A stretch of DNA of 64,000 nt. Origin: Deltaproteobacteria bacterium (GTDB lineage: Bacteria > Myxococcota > Myxococcia > Myxococcales > 40CM-4-68-19). The translations under genes and the position numbers were made by a program. Below the pieces are notes generated by a model. It had not been told where the DNA came from and ran no database searches. It saw only the letters and a program-made list of their open reading frames with translations. Location: positions 69,501-133,500 of the forward strand of contig VBKI01000065.1 in the NCBI GenBank assembly GCA_005879535.1, in the 5' to 3' direction. Positions 33,818 to 44,887 of this stretch are shown piece after piece (position 1 is the stretch's first letter; each line of letters starts with the position of its first letter).

Positions 33818-36364
33818 CTACCGCAGGAACAGATCGACCTCGTCCGCCAGCGCGGCGATCTTCTCCTTCGACGCCCAGTCCGGCGTGAGCTGGATCTTCG
33901 CCCCCACCACCGCTCCGCGATCGCGAAGCATCTGGAGCGCATTCTCCAGCGTCGGCTTGGTGAGCGCCTCCAGTCGGAGGATCCGCCCCGCGAGATACGC
34001 CGCCCGCCCGCGGTCGAGCGTCTGCCGCATCCACTCCCGTCCCGGCAAGGGGCCGCCGAGGAGAAGCTTCAGGCCGTCCGCCGCTACCCAGGCCGCCTCG
34101 CCGAATGGCCGCAGCAGCTCCGCCAGCAGCGACAGCATCCGCAGCCCGCGTGCGGCCGGCTGGACGGCGTCGCCGGCGCGCTCCACGAGCCCCCAGCGCA
34201 GGAGCAGCGCGAACGTCTCGTCCACCGTCGACTCCAGGCTCTTGCCGGGCGGAAAGATGAATTCGTACTTGACGAGCCGCGACGCTTCCCGGGCGCGTCG
34301 CAGCAGGTCGGCGTGGGGCGCCGCCTGCCCGCGGAAGGAGCGGAGCGCTGCCGAGAGGATCGCGGGAGCCACGAGAAAATGGAGGATCCCGTTCTTGTGG
34401 TAGTCGAGCGCGATCCGCCGCTCTTCCGGGACCGCGTAGAAGCGCTCTCCACCGGCTTCGTGCGGGACGAGCGTCCCGTCCGCGCAGAGAGATTCGACAG
34501 CGTTTCGCACCACATCGCGAATCGAATCGCTCGAGCCATGCGCGCCCGCATCCAGGGCCGCCGTGTGGAGGAACTCGGCGCGGTCGAGGATCTCGGTCTC
34601 GCTGAGCGCGCGGCGGTCGTGACTGAGCAGGACCGCGGCGGCCAGGCCGGTCGGGGCGAGTGGAGCGGCGGCGTTGATCCCCGCGGCGATGCGCAGGCCG
34701 AGTTGCTGCACCAGCTTCTTCTTCTCGTCGGCAGTGACGGTCTTCGGATCGACGCCGCGCTCGCGGAAGAGCTGGGCGAGCGAAATCGGCTCTCCCGGAC
34801 GGATGGTGATCCGTCCGTATCGGCGGCGCAGCACCTTCGTCGCCGAGAGAAGGGCCTTCGCGTCCTCCTTCTGCTTCTCGCCGCCCAGCAGCTCGTGCTG
34901 GTAGCTGCGCGCTTCGACGATCCGCTCGTACGACAGGCTGATCGGGGCGAACCAGGCATCCGACTTCACGCCGGTGAGCCAGGCATCCACCTCCAGCGTG
35001 AGCATTCCGAACTTCGGCGGCAGCAGCTTGCCCGTGCGGGACCGTCCTCCCTCGATGAAGAACTCCTGCGTGAAGCCGTCCTGCAGCAGCCGCTTCACGT
35101 AGGCGCCCATGGTGGCGGAGTAGATGCGGTCTCCCCGGAAGCTGCGGCGGATGAAGAATGCGCCGCCCGCGCGCAGGAGCCTCCCCACCGGCCAGAAGTT
35201 CAGGTTGTCGCCCGCGGCGACGTGAGGCGGCTGCAGGCCGTAGTCGTCGCAGATCATCGACAGGATCATGTAGTCGATGTGCGATTTGTGGCACGGACAG
35301 AGGATCAGCGGCCCCTTCTTGCTCGCCTCGACCAGCCGCTTCATGCCCTCTTCGTCGACGTCGACGCCGTCGTAGATGCGGTGGAAGACGAAGTCGAGCA
35401 GGCGCTTGAGAATGTCGACGACGAGCGGCTTGTACCGCGCGGCGATCTCGCGCAGGTCCTTGCGCGCCTCGCGCTCCACGCTCTCGTCCGAGCGGCCGCG
35501 CTCGCGCGCGATCTCGGCGAGCGCGCGCCGCAGCAAAAGGTCGCGCAGCGTCTCGTCGATCACCCGATCCGCGGTCTTGAGCGGTGGTCCGGTCACCACC
35601 CGCGTCTCGCGCGCCAGGTGCTGGTGGAGCCAACCGCGCACCCGCCGCGCCACCCGGGCCGGTTCTGCCCCGGCGTTCATCGCATTCACGTCGGCGAGCG
35701 ACACCGTCTCGCCGACCGTCACGTAGCCGTTCCGCCGATTGAGGAGGTAACCGAGGAACGTGCGGATGGCGCCCGGCGCCTCCGGTTCGCCGAAGAGCGC
35801 ATCGCGCCACGACCCACCCAGCTTCTTCGGCCGTTTTCGCCAGAGGAAGGTGAGCGGCACCAGCGCGATGGGACGCGACTGGTTGCGCTGCAGCTCGATC
35901 AGCGTCGGGAACGGATCCGGCAGCGTGGTCACCGCCGAGGGAAGCGTCCGCGGCGCGCGCAGGAAGACCATGGCGGCTTCGCCGCGGCGCACCGCCTCGG
36001 AGACGTTCGCGATCTCGCCTCCCTCGTTGGCCCGCACCTGGGTTCCGCCGAGGTACCAGCGGGCGAACGGGGCGAAGATCCGGTAGCCGAGCCCGGTCGC
36101 GGCCCGCGCGAGGGGAAGCCCCAGGCTGGAAAATCTCCAGTTGAAGAAGAGCAGATGGAGCAGCGAGCTCGAGCGCAGGACGTAGACGAGCGTCGCCTCC
36201 TGGGCGAGCTTCTGCAGCGGCGCGACGGCGTCCGCGGGAAAGGGAACCGGACCGAACAGCTTCCGCAGCAGCCAGCGGGCGAAGGGGCCGTAGCGCCCGC
36301 TCCGCCGTGGCGTCATGGCGCGGGGCGCGGAAACGACCTGCGTGCCGGGCGCCGAGTCCGCCAT
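33818..36364 (-). CDS. plsB: Glycerol-3-phosphate 1-O-acyltransferase PlsB
   Basis: This 848-aa protein is the large PlsB type that acylates glycerol-3-phosphate at sn-1, the first step of phospholipid synthesis, at the inner membrane. Acyltransferase blocks are CPCHKSHIDYM (HX4D), GAFFIRRSFRGD, FFIEGGRSRTGK and the later IRPGEPISL. A long helical N-terminal region and C-terminal region flank the catalytic domain, as in E. coli PlsB (about 800 aa). It follows the 134-aa protein gene by 28 bases on the same strand. Confidence 0.93.
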   Translation of the reverse strand: MADSAPGTQVVSAPRAMTPRRSGRYGPFARWLLRKLFGPVPFPADAVAPLQKLAQEATLVYVLRSSSLLHLLFFNWRFSSLGLPLARAATGLGYRIFAPFARWYLGGTQVRANEGGEIANVSEAVRRGEAAMVFLRAPRTLPSAVTTLPDPFPTLIELQRNQSRPIALVPLTFLWRKRPKKLGGSWRDALFGEPEAPGAIRTFLGYLLNRRNGYVTVGETVSLADVNAMNAGAEPARVARRVRGWLHQHLARETRVVTGPPLKTADRVIDETLRDLLLRRALAEIARERGRSDESVEREARKDLREIAARYKPLVVDILKRLLDFVFHRIYDGVDVDEEGMKRLVEASKKGPLILCPCHKSHIDYMILSMICDDYGLQPPHVAAGDNLNFWPVGRLLRAGGAFFIRRSFRGDRIYSATMGAYVKRLLQDGFTQEFFIEGGRSRTGKLLPPKFGMLTLEVDAWLTGVKSDAWFAPISLSYERIVEARSYQHELLGGEKQKEDAKALLSATKVLRRRYGRITIRPGEPISLAQLFRERGVDPKTVTADEKKKLVQQLGLRIAAGINAAAPLAPTGLAAAVLLSHDRRALSETEILDRAEFLHTAALDAGAHGSSDSIRDVVRNAVESLCADGTLVPHEAGGERFYAVPEERRIALDYHKNGILHFLVAPAILSAALRSFRGQAAPHADLLRRAREASRLVKYEFIFPPGKSLESTVDETFALLLRWGLVERAGDAVQPAARGLRMLSLLAELLRPFGEAAWVAADGLKLLLGGPLPGREWMRQTLDRGRAAYLAGRILRLEALTKPTLENALQMLRDRGAVVGAKIQLTPDWASKEKIAALADEVDLFLR

Positions 36365-36392
36365 GGCGCCACTCTACTCCGAGCACCGCATC

Positions 36393-36797
36393 TCAGCGCG
36401 TGGAGCAACCGGGGGACCCGCCGAGCCCTGCCAGCTCGGCGACCGCCCTGCCGGGTTCGCCGGCGAGCGCGCGCGCCAGGCGCTCCAGCCGTGCGGCCGC
36501 ACCCGGCGTTGCCCGAAGCCACGCGACGCACGCGGCACTGCCGGAGCGCTCCAGCTTTTCGGTGGCTCCACGGGCTTCGCGAACCTCGCTCAGCCAGAGA
36601 TCGCCTGCGGCGCGCTCCAGCGCATCGAGCAGCCCGCGCCGCTCCGCGAGCTGGCCGGCAACGTCGACCTCCGCCTCCTCTTCGGTGAGACCGTCGGCCT
36701 GCGCGCGGGAGCAGAGCGCCTCGAAGAGGCCGGGCTCGTCCTCGACTTCGGCGCGGACCCACTGCACCAGGAACGCCGGATCGAGTTGGGCGGCCAT
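36393..36797 (-). CDS. Small helical protein of unknown function
   Basis: This 134-aa Ala/Leu/Glu-rich protein is predicted wholly helical and cytoplasmic, with no signal sequence. I do not recognise the family. The ATG at 36797 overlaps the TGA of the cupredoxin gene (TGATG), and plsB follows closely, so the three form a likely operon. Coding is supported by this coupling and by low-shadow composition, not by homology. Confidence 0.55.
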   Translation of the reverse strand: MAAQLDPAFLVQWVRAEVEDEPGLFEALCSRAQADGLTEEEAEVDVAGQLAERRGLLDALERAAGDLWLSEVREARGATEKLERSGSAACVAWLRATPGAAARLERLARALAGEPGRAVAELAGLGGSPGCSTR

Positions 36798-37450
36798 CAG
36801 CGCGGATTGTACTGGACGTCGTGGGTGGCGGTCTGGTCGGCCTGGATTTCGATCTGCGCGTCGCGTTCGCCGAGGCGCTCGTGCCAGATGCGGACCATGT
36901 GCCGTCCTGACGGCACGCCGCCGATCTTGTAAGTGCCGTCCTCGCCGGTGATGGCGAACGCGGCCGTCGGCAGCACCAGGAGCCACCCCCGCATCCAGGG
37001 ATGCACGTCGCAGCTCACCTTGAAGATGCCTTCTTTCTTGAGCTTCGTCGGGACGACGTGGCCCGGGATGGGCATTGCGTAGTTCATCAGCTTCACTTCG
37101 CCGGCCTGCGCCCGCACGTTGTGCAGCGCCTTGTCGCTGTTCACCACGTCGACGGTCGTCCCGATCGGCGCGGCGAGAACGTGAGGGACGAAGACGCACT
37201 GTTGTTGATCGAGCTTCTCCTTTCCGGGCTTGAAGTCCCTGGGAAGCGGCACGTCGGTGAACCAGATGACGGCGTTCTTGACGGTCCCTCCCTCGGAGAT
37301 GGCGAGCGACTCGTCCGGCTTGTTGTTGCCGCACGTCTTCATGTCGCGGGTCACGGGCAGGTTGGCGAGCTTGGGGGCAAGCCCGCTCAGGGTCACCTTG
37401 CCGGCGAGCGTGCCGGTCTGGGCGGCGAGCACGAGCGAGAGGAGGATCAT
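36797..37450 (-). CDS. Exported cupredoxin-like protein with carboxypeptidase-regulatory-like tail
   Basis: This 217-aa protein has a short signal sequence (ILLSLVLAAQTG), then a plastocyanin/azurin-like beta sandwich. Putative type 1 copper ligands are the His of ALHNVRA, and the Cys, His and Met of SCDVHPWMRG. The last 50 residues form a small beta domain (TGEDGTYKIGGVPSGRH). Such proteins occur next to periplasmic electron-transfer systems, but none is encoded nearby. It is the first gene of the operon with the 134-aa protein and plsB. Confidence 0.8.
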   Translation of the reverse strand: MILLSLVLAAQTGTLAGKVTLSGLAPKLANLPVTRDMKTCGNNKPDESLAISEGGTVKNAVIWFTDVPLPRDFKPGKEKLDQQQCVFVPHVLAAPIGTTVDVVNSDKALHNVRAQAGEVKLMNYAMPIPGHVVPTKLKKEGIFKVSCDVHPWMRGWLLVLPTAAFAITGEDGTYKIGGVPSGRHMVRIWHERLGERDAQIEIQADQTATHDVQYNPR

Positions 37451-37462
37451 CGGCGCGGTTGA

Positions 37463-39247
<1,785 letters not shown>

Positions 39248-39271
39248 TTTTGGTCGTTGCCGGCTGCTTTC

Positions 39272-39305
39272 GAGGGGCGCGTCCGCGGGGGCGCGCCTCT
39301 CGCGT
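39272..39305 (+). terminator. Terminator hairpin after groEL
   Basis: A 9-bp stem (AGGGGCGCG with CGCGCCTCT, one wobble) and a short loop, then GCGTTT, lie about 25 bases after the groEL stop. It is a plausible intrinsic terminator separating groEL from the response-regulator gene. Confidence 0.55.
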
Positions 39306-39414
39306 TTCGGGCGCGAAAATGCGAGAGAACGAGGCGATTTCGCGGGGTTTCGAAAGCTTGCCTCGACCCCTGTAACCTTGTACTCCTTTGGCATCCGCGG
39401 TGGAGGCCGCGCGC

Positions 39415-40476
39415 ATGCCCAAGACCCTGCTCCTCGCCGACGATTCCAGGACCATCCAGCAGGCGGTCAACATGACGTTTGCGGGCGAGGACGTGAAGCT
39501 GATCACGGCAAGCGACGGAGAAGCGGCGCTCCAGGCGGCGAAGCAGTCGAAACCTGACCTCATTCTCGCCGACGTCACGATGCCGAAGCTCAGCGGGTAC
39601 GAGCTCTGTCAGCGCGTGCGCGGCGAGGCTTCGTTGAAGGACGTCCCGGTGCTGCTGCTCGGCGGGCCGGCGCCCATCGACCCAGCCAAGGCGATGGCGG
39701 TGGGCGCGAACGGGCATATGCCGAAGCCGTTCGACAGCGCGAAGCTCATCGAGCACGTCAAGACCATCCTGGCGAATCCAAAGGCAAAACCGGTCATGGC
39801 GCCCGCTTTTTCGGCGCCGTCGAAGCCGCCGGCGCCTCCAGCGCGCAATTCGAATCCGCCGCAGCCGGTGCCGAGGCCTGCCATCTCCGCGCCTGCCGTA
39901 TCGCCGGGCGCCGGGAGCACGATGGTGATGGCGCGGCCGCCCATGCCTGCGGGCGCCACCCCGAAAGCTCCTTTCTCGACGCCGACGTCGAACCCGCCTC
40001 GTCCGCCGGCCGTCCCGAGGCCCGCCCCATCCGCTCCGCCGCCGGCACCGAGACCGCCGCCGCCCCCCGCGAAACCGCCCGTGCCGGGCGCGCCCGTTGC
40101 CAGGCCCACCGCGCCCCCGGCGTCGAAGCCGCCGCCTCCGCCGCCGCGGCCGTCGCAGCCTCCGGCCGCCTCGCGTCCGCCCCCTCCGGCGGCGCAAGCC
40201 TTCGACGACGAGGACATACCGCTCGACGAGGAAGTGGTCGAAGAGACTGCAACGCCGACACCGACGCCGCTGCGGCCCGTACCCTCGGCGGCGCACAAGC
40301 CTGCTCTCAGCGTGGTTCCTCCTCCGGGTGACGGAGGCGAGGCGCTGCTCCGCGAAGCGCTGTCCCGGGCGAGTCGGGAAGTCATCGAAAAGATCGCCTG
40401 GGAAGTCGTGCCGGAGCTGGCGGAGACCATCATCCGCGAAGAGCTCGAGCGGCTGATCAAGGAGCGGGGCGCGTAG
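39415..40476 (+). CDS. CheY-like receiver protein with Pro-rich linker and helical tail
   Basis: This 353-aa protein starts with a receiver domain (1-120) with Asp9/Asp10, phospho-acceptor Asp53 (LILADVTMP) and Lys104 (MPKPF). The Ser/Thr switch position reads Gly (LLLGG), so signalling may be atypical. A low-complexity Pro/Ala linker of about 180 residues follows. The last 50 residues form an amphipathic helix pair (IEKIAWEVVPELAETIIREE). No DNA-binding domain is present. TGGAGG precedes the ATG. The partner kinase is not encoded nearby. Confidence 0.85.
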   Translation: MPKTLLLADDSRTIQQAVNMTFAGEDVKLITASDGEAALQAAKQSKPDLILADVTMPKLSGYELCQRVRGEASLKDVPVLLLGGPAPIDPAKAMAVGANGHMPKPFDSAKLIEHVKTILANPKAKPVMAPAFSAPSKPPAPPARNSNPPQPVPRPAISAPAVSPGAGSTMVMARPPMPAGATPKAPFSTPTSNPPRPPAVPRPAPSAPPPAPRPPPPPAKPPVPGAPVARPTAPPASKPPPPPPRPSQPPAASRPPPPAAQAFDDEDIPLDEEVVEETATPTPTPLRPVPSAAHKPALSVVPPPGDGGEALLREALSRASREVIEKIAWEVVPELAETIIREELERLIKERGA

Positions 40477-40544
40477 AGTCTCTCCTTGCGCGGCTTGCGG
40501 CTCCGCTGCCTGGCTCGGTCTGATGTGGTATCTACCCGCGCGCC

Positions 40545-43500
40545 ATGAGCGAGCGGCGGGTGGAAAGCGATCTCGACAAGGCATACGAGCCCGCGAGAGT
40601 CGAGCTGCATTGGGCCCGCTGGTGGGAGGAGCAAGGCTTTTTTCGCTCCGAGGACGTCAGCGACAAGCCGCAGTTCTCGATGGTGCTTCCGCCGCCCAAC
40701 GTCACCGGCTCGCTGCACCTCGGGCACGCGCTGACCGCCACCATCGAGGACGCGCTCGCGCGCTACAAGCGCATGAACGGGTTCAACGTCTGCTGGATGC
40801 CCGGAATCGATCACGCGGGCATCGCCACGCAGATGGTGGTCGAGCGCGAGCTGCAGAAGAAGGAGGGGAAGTCGCGCCACGATCTCGGTCGCGAGGAATT
40901 CCTGCGGCGCGTGTGGGAGTGGAAGGAGGAGTCGGGGAACCGCATCGCGCTGCAGCACCGCGCGCTGGGGGCTTCGCTCGACTGGGACCGCGAGCGGTTC
41001 ACCATGGACGAGCACTCCTCGCGGGCGGTGCGGGAGGCCTTCGTCCGCCTCTACGAGGAGCGCCTGCTCTACCGCGCGGAGCGGCTGATCAACTGGTGCG
41101 TCAGGGACGGCACCGCGCTCAGCGATCTGGAAGTCGATCACGAGGAGGCCGTGAAGAGCGAGCTGTACAAGTTCGCTTATCCGCTCGCCGACGGGTCCGG
41201 CGAGATCGTCGTCGCCACCACCCGTCCGGAGACGATGCTCGGCGACACCGCCATCGCGGTGCATCCCGAGGACGAGCGCTACAAGGCAATGATCGGCCGG
41301 AACGTGCGCCACCCCATCACCGGCCGCGAGTTCCCCATCATTGCCGATGCGGAGCTCGTCGATCCGAAGTTCGGCACCGGCGCCGTCAAGGTCACGCCGG
41401 CGCACAGTTTCGAGGACTTCGAATCCGGCAGGCGGCACCGGCTGCAGTTCATCAACATCCTCAATCCCGACGGGACGCTGAACGAAAACGCCGGACCGTT
41501 CCGGGGACAGGACCGGATCAAGGCGCGAGGACCCTTGAAGGCACGGCTCGCGGAGCTCGGTCTCGAGCGTGGGACCGAGCCGCACACCATGGCGCTCGGC
41601 CGTTGCCAGCGATGCAACAGCATCGTCGAGCCGCTCATGTCCAAGCAGTGGTTCGTCAGGACCAAACCGCTGGCGGCGGCGGTGGTCGCCAGGGTCGACG
41701 ACTTGCGGTTCGTGCCGGCGGTCTGGCGCGCGGAGTTCCTGCGCTGGCTGAACAACATCCATGACTGGTGCATCTCGCGCCAGCTCTGGTGGGGCCACCA
41801 GATCCCGGCCTGGTACTGCGATTCCGGTCACGTCACCGTGGCGCGCGAGCAGCCGGCGCAATGCGGCGAGTGTCGTTCCAGTCGCCTGAGGCAGGATCCG
41901 GACGTCCTCGACACCTGGTTCTCGTCCGGGCTGTGGCCGTTCTCGACGTTCGGCTGGCCGGACCAGACGCCCGCGCTGAAGACGTTCTATCCGAACTCCG
42001 TGATGGAGACCGGGTTCGACATCCTCTTCTTCTGGGTCGCGCGCATGGCAATGCTGGGCGTCCACTTCATGGGCCAGGTGCCGTTCCGCGTGGTGTTCCT
42101 GCACGCGATGGTGCGCGACAAGGACGGCGAGAAGATGTCGAAGACGCGCGGGAACGTGATCGACCCGCTCGACATCACCACCAGGCACGGCGCGGATGCG
42201 CTGCGCTTCACACTCGCATCGATGGCGGGGCAGGGCCGCGACATCAAGCTCGACGAGAAACGCATCGAGGGGTACCGCGCCTTCGCGAACAAGATCTGGA
42301 ATGCAGCCCGATTCGTGCTGATGAACGCCGACGGCTACGACCCGCGCGCGAAGCCCGCGAGCGTCTACGATCGCTGGATCCTCAGCCGCCTCCACCGCTG
42401 TACGGCCGAGACGCGCGGCGCGCTCGACGAATTCCAGCTCAGCGACGCGGCGAACGGCATCTACCGCTTCATCTGGAACGAGCTGTGCGACTGGGCGATC
42501 GAGCTGAGCAAGCCGGCGCTCTACGGAGAGAAGACGCCTCGAGAGCGCGCCGGAGCGCAGAACGCGCTCCTGACGGCGATGGAGGGCGCGCTGCGGCTGC
42601 TGCATCCGGTCATGCCTTTCGTGACCGAGGAGATCTGGCAGCGCCTTCCCAACCGCAGCGGCACCACCATCATGCTCGCGCCTTTTCCGGCTCCCGGCGC
42701 CCGCGACGAGGACGCCGAGCGGGAGATGGACGTGATCTCGCGCGCCATCGACGGCGCGCGCTCCGTGCGCGGCGAGGTGAACCTTCCCCCGAACCAGCGC
42801 GTGCCGCTGGTCCTTTTCGCCAAGGATCCCGCGGTCTTCGCGAGGCACCAGCGCGCGTTCCAGCACCTCGCCAACGCCGGCGAGGTGACGCTGAACACTT
42901 TTGACGCGCCGCGCCCACGGCAGGCCGCGGTCCACGTGGAGCCGGAGGTCGAGGTCCATCTCCCCCTCGCGGGCCTGATCGACTTCGCGGCGGAGAGGGC
43001 TCGTGTCGAGAAGGAGATCGCACGCGCCGAGTCGGAGTTGCAGGGATTGCGCAAGCGACTCGACAATGCGGGGTTCGTCGAGCGCGCTCCGAAGGAAGTG
43101 GTGGAGAAGGACCGCGCCCGGGCCGAAGAGCTCGCCGGAAAGCGGGAGAAGCTCGCGCGTCACCTGGCGCGCGTCACCGGTGTGGAGGGAACGATGGAAG
43201 ACAAGAAGCCACAGCAGCCGCAGGGCGACGGCACATCGGCGGAGCAGGGCAGCCGCAACCTCGATCAGCTCGGAACGCACGGCGGTCCGGGCTCGGGAAC
43301 GCCGGGTCAGCCGTCGAGGCCGCCGCAGTCCAGACCGCCGTCCAGGCCACCGCCGTCGAAGCCGCCCGAGTCCAGGCCACCGCCGTCGAGGCCGCCCGAG
43401 CCCAGGCCGTCACAATCCAGACCGCCGCCGCAGCAGTCTGGAGCCGGAGAAGAAGCGGGAGCGGGCGAGGAAGTGATGGGCACCGCGCGCTCCGGGGGCG

Positions 43501-44003
43501 AGGGGATGCAGGCGAGCGACGAGGACGAAGCGGAAGGGCTCGCCGCCCGCGCGATCTCGAGGGTGAAGTCCATCGCGCGCGGGATCATGGAAAAGGTGCC
43601 GGGCTCCGACGAGCACCGGGGCCCCGTCCCGGAGGAAGAGGAGAACGAGGAGCGGGCGGAGATCGCCCAGGCGAAGTCGTCGGAGCGCGCCGTGGCGCGC
43701 AGCCGTCCGAAGACGCACAAGGCGAAGGCGGGTGCGAAGAGCGTTCGCGGCGGCCGCAACAAGGCCGACAAGGCCGGGAAGGTGGGCCTCGGGCGAAAGG
43801 CGGGCCGCGCCGCAGCGGCGCGCGGAGCGAAGAAGGGAACGCGCGGCGCCGGCGGCAAGATGAAGAAGCAGAGCAAGCGCCCGATGCGGACGCAGTCGCG
43901 CGCCGACGTGCGCGGCAAGGGCCAGGGGCGCGGCGCGCAGAAGGGCGCGCGCGGCAAGAGCGGCGGAAAGCGCCGCCCGTCGCCGCGCAAGGGCACGAAG
44001 TAG
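40545..44003 (+). CDS. valS: Valyl-tRNA synthetase with an in-frame histone-like C-terminal tail
   Basis: Residues 1 to about 883 are a complete ValRS: NVTGSLHLGHALT (HIGH), the CP1 editing domain (ATTRPETMLGDTAIAVHPED), DGEKMSKTRGN (KMSKS), the helical anticodon domain and the C-terminal coiled coil ending ARHLARVTG. The frame then runs on without a stop for about 269 residues. This part has Arg/Pro/Ser repeats (SRPPPSKPPESRPPPSRPP), an acidic stretch and a Lys/Arg/Gly/Ala-rich tail like histone H1. ATG 43194 has GGAGGG 4 bases upstream, so the tail may also be made as a separate protein. Confidence 0.93.
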   Translation: MSERRVESDLDKAYEPARVELHWARWWEEQGFFRSEDVSDKPQFSMVLPPPNVTGSLHLGHALTATIEDALARYKRMNGFNVCWMPGIDHAGIATQMVVERELQKKEGKSRHDLGREEFLRRVWEWKEESGNRIALQHRALGASLDWDRERFTMDEHSSRAVREAFVRLYEERLLYRAERLINWCVRDGTALSDLEVDHEEAVKSELYKFAYPLADGSGEIVVATTRPETMLGDTAIAVHPEDERYKAMIGRNVRHPITGREFPIIADAELVDPKFGTGAVKVTPAHSFEDFESGRRHRLQFINILNPDGTLNENAGPFRGQDRIKARGPLKARLAELGLERGTEPHTMALGRCQRCNSIVEPLMSKQWFVRTKPLAAAVVARVDDLRFVPAVWRAEFLRWLNNIHDWCISRQLWWGHQIPAWYCDSGHVTVAREQPAQCGECRSSRLRQDPDVLDTWFSSGLWPFSTFGWPDQTPALKTFYPNSVMETGFDILFFWVARMAMLGVHFMGQVPFRVVFLHAMVRDKDGEKMSKTRGNVIDPLDITTRHGADALRFTLASMAGQGRDIKLDEKRIEGYRAFANKIWNAARFVLMNADGYDPRAKPASVYDRWILSRLHRCTAETRGALDEFQLSDAANGIYRFIWNELCDWAIELSKPALYGEKTPRERAGAQNALLTAMEGALRLLHPVMPFVTEEIWQRLPNRSGTTIMLAPFPAPGARDEDAEREMDVISRAIDGARSVRGEVNLPPNQRVPLVLFAKDPAVFARHQRAFQHLANAGEVTLNTFDAPRPRQAAVHVEPEVEVHLPLAGLIDFAAERARVEKEIARAESELQGLRKRLDNAGFVERAPKEVVEKDRARAEELAGKREKLARHLARVTGVEGTMEDKKPQQPQGDGTSAEQGSRNLDQLGTHGGPGSGTPGQPSRPPQSRPPSRPPPSKPPESRPPPSRPPEPRPSQSRPPPQQSGAGEEAGAGEEVMGTARSGGEGMQASDEDEAEGLAARAISRVKSIARGIMEKVPGSDEHRGPVPEEEENEERAEIAQAKSSERAVARSRPKTHKAKAGAKSVRGGRNKADKAGKVGLGRKAGRAAAARGAKKGTRGAGGKMKKQSKRPMRTQSRADVRGKGQGRGAQKGARGKSGGKRRPSPRKGTK
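43184..43196 (+). promoter_or_regulatory. Internal Shine-Dalgarno and ATG inside the valS frame
   Basis: GGAGGG at 43184-43189 lies 4 bases before an in-frame ATG (43194), exactly where ValRS homology ends. It is the strongest ribosome site in the valS region and would give a separate basic, disordered protein of 269 aa. Confidence 0.55.
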
Positions 44004-44005
44004 GG

Positions 44006-44887
44006 ATGCCGCGTTCCGGCCCGCAGGGCAGGCCGGAGCTCGATCCGGGACGTCCCGACGACGCCGTCGGGCGGCTGATCGCGCTTGCGCTCGAGGAGGA
44101 CGTGGGCCCCGGCGACCGCACCGCCGAGGCCTGCGTCCCCGCAGCCGCCCGCGGAAGCGCGCTGATCTTCGCCAAGGAGACGCTGGTAGTGTCCGGCGTC
44201 TCCGCCGCCGCGCGAGTCTTCCGCGCGCTCGATCCGACGTGCGAGCTGGAGGCGCTGAGAGGGGAAGGCGACGCGGCCGCTGCCGGCGATGGCGTCCTGC
44301 GCGTCCGCGGTTCGCTTCGTGCCGTCCTCACCGGCGAGCGCACCGCGCTGAATCTGCTGATGAGGCTCTGCGGCATCGCGACGCTCACCCGGCGCTACGC
44401 GCAGGCGCTGGCGGGAACGAAGACGCGGCTGCTCGATACGCGCAAGACGACTCCGGGAATGCGCATGTTGGAGAAGGCTGCCGTCCGCGCGGGCGGGGGC
44501 CTGAACCACCGCGGCGCCCTGTTCGACGGCATCCTGGTGAAGGACAACCACGCCGCCGCCGCCGGCGGAATCGGGGAGGCGGTCCGGCGGGCCCGCGCCC
44601 ATGCGCACCCGCTGCTCAAGGTCGAAGCGGAGGTCAGCACGCTGGCGCAGATCGACGAGGCGCTGCAAGCCGGCGCCGACATGCTTCTGCTCGACAACCT
44701 CGGCGACGACGACCTGCGCCGAGCCGTCCAGCATGTCCGCGGACGTGTGCCGCTGGAGGCAAGCGGGGGGATGACGCTCGATCGGCTCCCGCGCGTGGCC
44801 GCCGCCGGGGTAGACTACGTATCCGTGGGCGCCCTGACGCACTCCGCTCCTGCGGTCGACCTCAGCCTGATGGTGGAGGGCGCTTGA
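44006..44887 (+). CDS. nadC: Nicotinate-nucleotide pyrophosphorylase NadC
   Basis: This 293-aa enzyme joins quinolinate and PRPP to give nicotinate mononucleotide in NAD synthesis. EEDVGPGDRTAEA at the N-terminus, ERTALNLLMRLCGIATLTRRY, LLDTRKTTPGMRMLEKAAVRAGGGLNHR (quoted here as separate motifs: DTRKTTPG and GGGLNHR), ILVKDNH, EAEVSTLAQ and LEASGGM are the family blocks. The ATG lies 2 bases after the valS frame stop. TGATG links it to birA. Confidence 0.95.
   Translation: MPRSGPQGRPELDPGRPDDAVGRLIALALEEDVGPGDRTAEACVPAAARGSALIFAKETLVVSGVSAAARVFRALDPTCELEALRGEGDAAAAGDGVLRVRGSLRAVLTGERTALNLLMRLCGIATLTRRYAQALAGTKTRLLDTRKTTPGMRMLEKAAVRAGGGLNHRGALFDGILVKDNHAAAAGGIGEAVRRARAHAHPLLKVEAEVSTLAQIDEALQAGADMLLLDNLGDDDLRRAVQHVRGRVPLEASGGMTLDRLPRVAAAGVDYVSVGALTHSAPAVDLSLMVEGA

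Noticed and set aside
40476-40530. AGTCTC followed by GC-rich arms after the response regulator, possible fourth copy of the double-stem element
   Set aside because: Only the AGTCTC tag matches. The stems do not pair as in the three real copies, and the flanking genes are co-directional.
39609-43280. A 1223-codon open frame on the minus strand opposite valS and the response regulator
   Set aside because: It is an antisense shadow of G+C-rich codon usage. The plus-strand genes have clear ValRS and receiver motifs, and the minus reading has none.
43310-43440. Short tandem DNA repeats in the valS tail, possible minisatellite or CRISPR-like array
   Set aside because: They encode Arg-Pro-Pro-Ser repeats in frame, with no uniform spacers and no cas genes.
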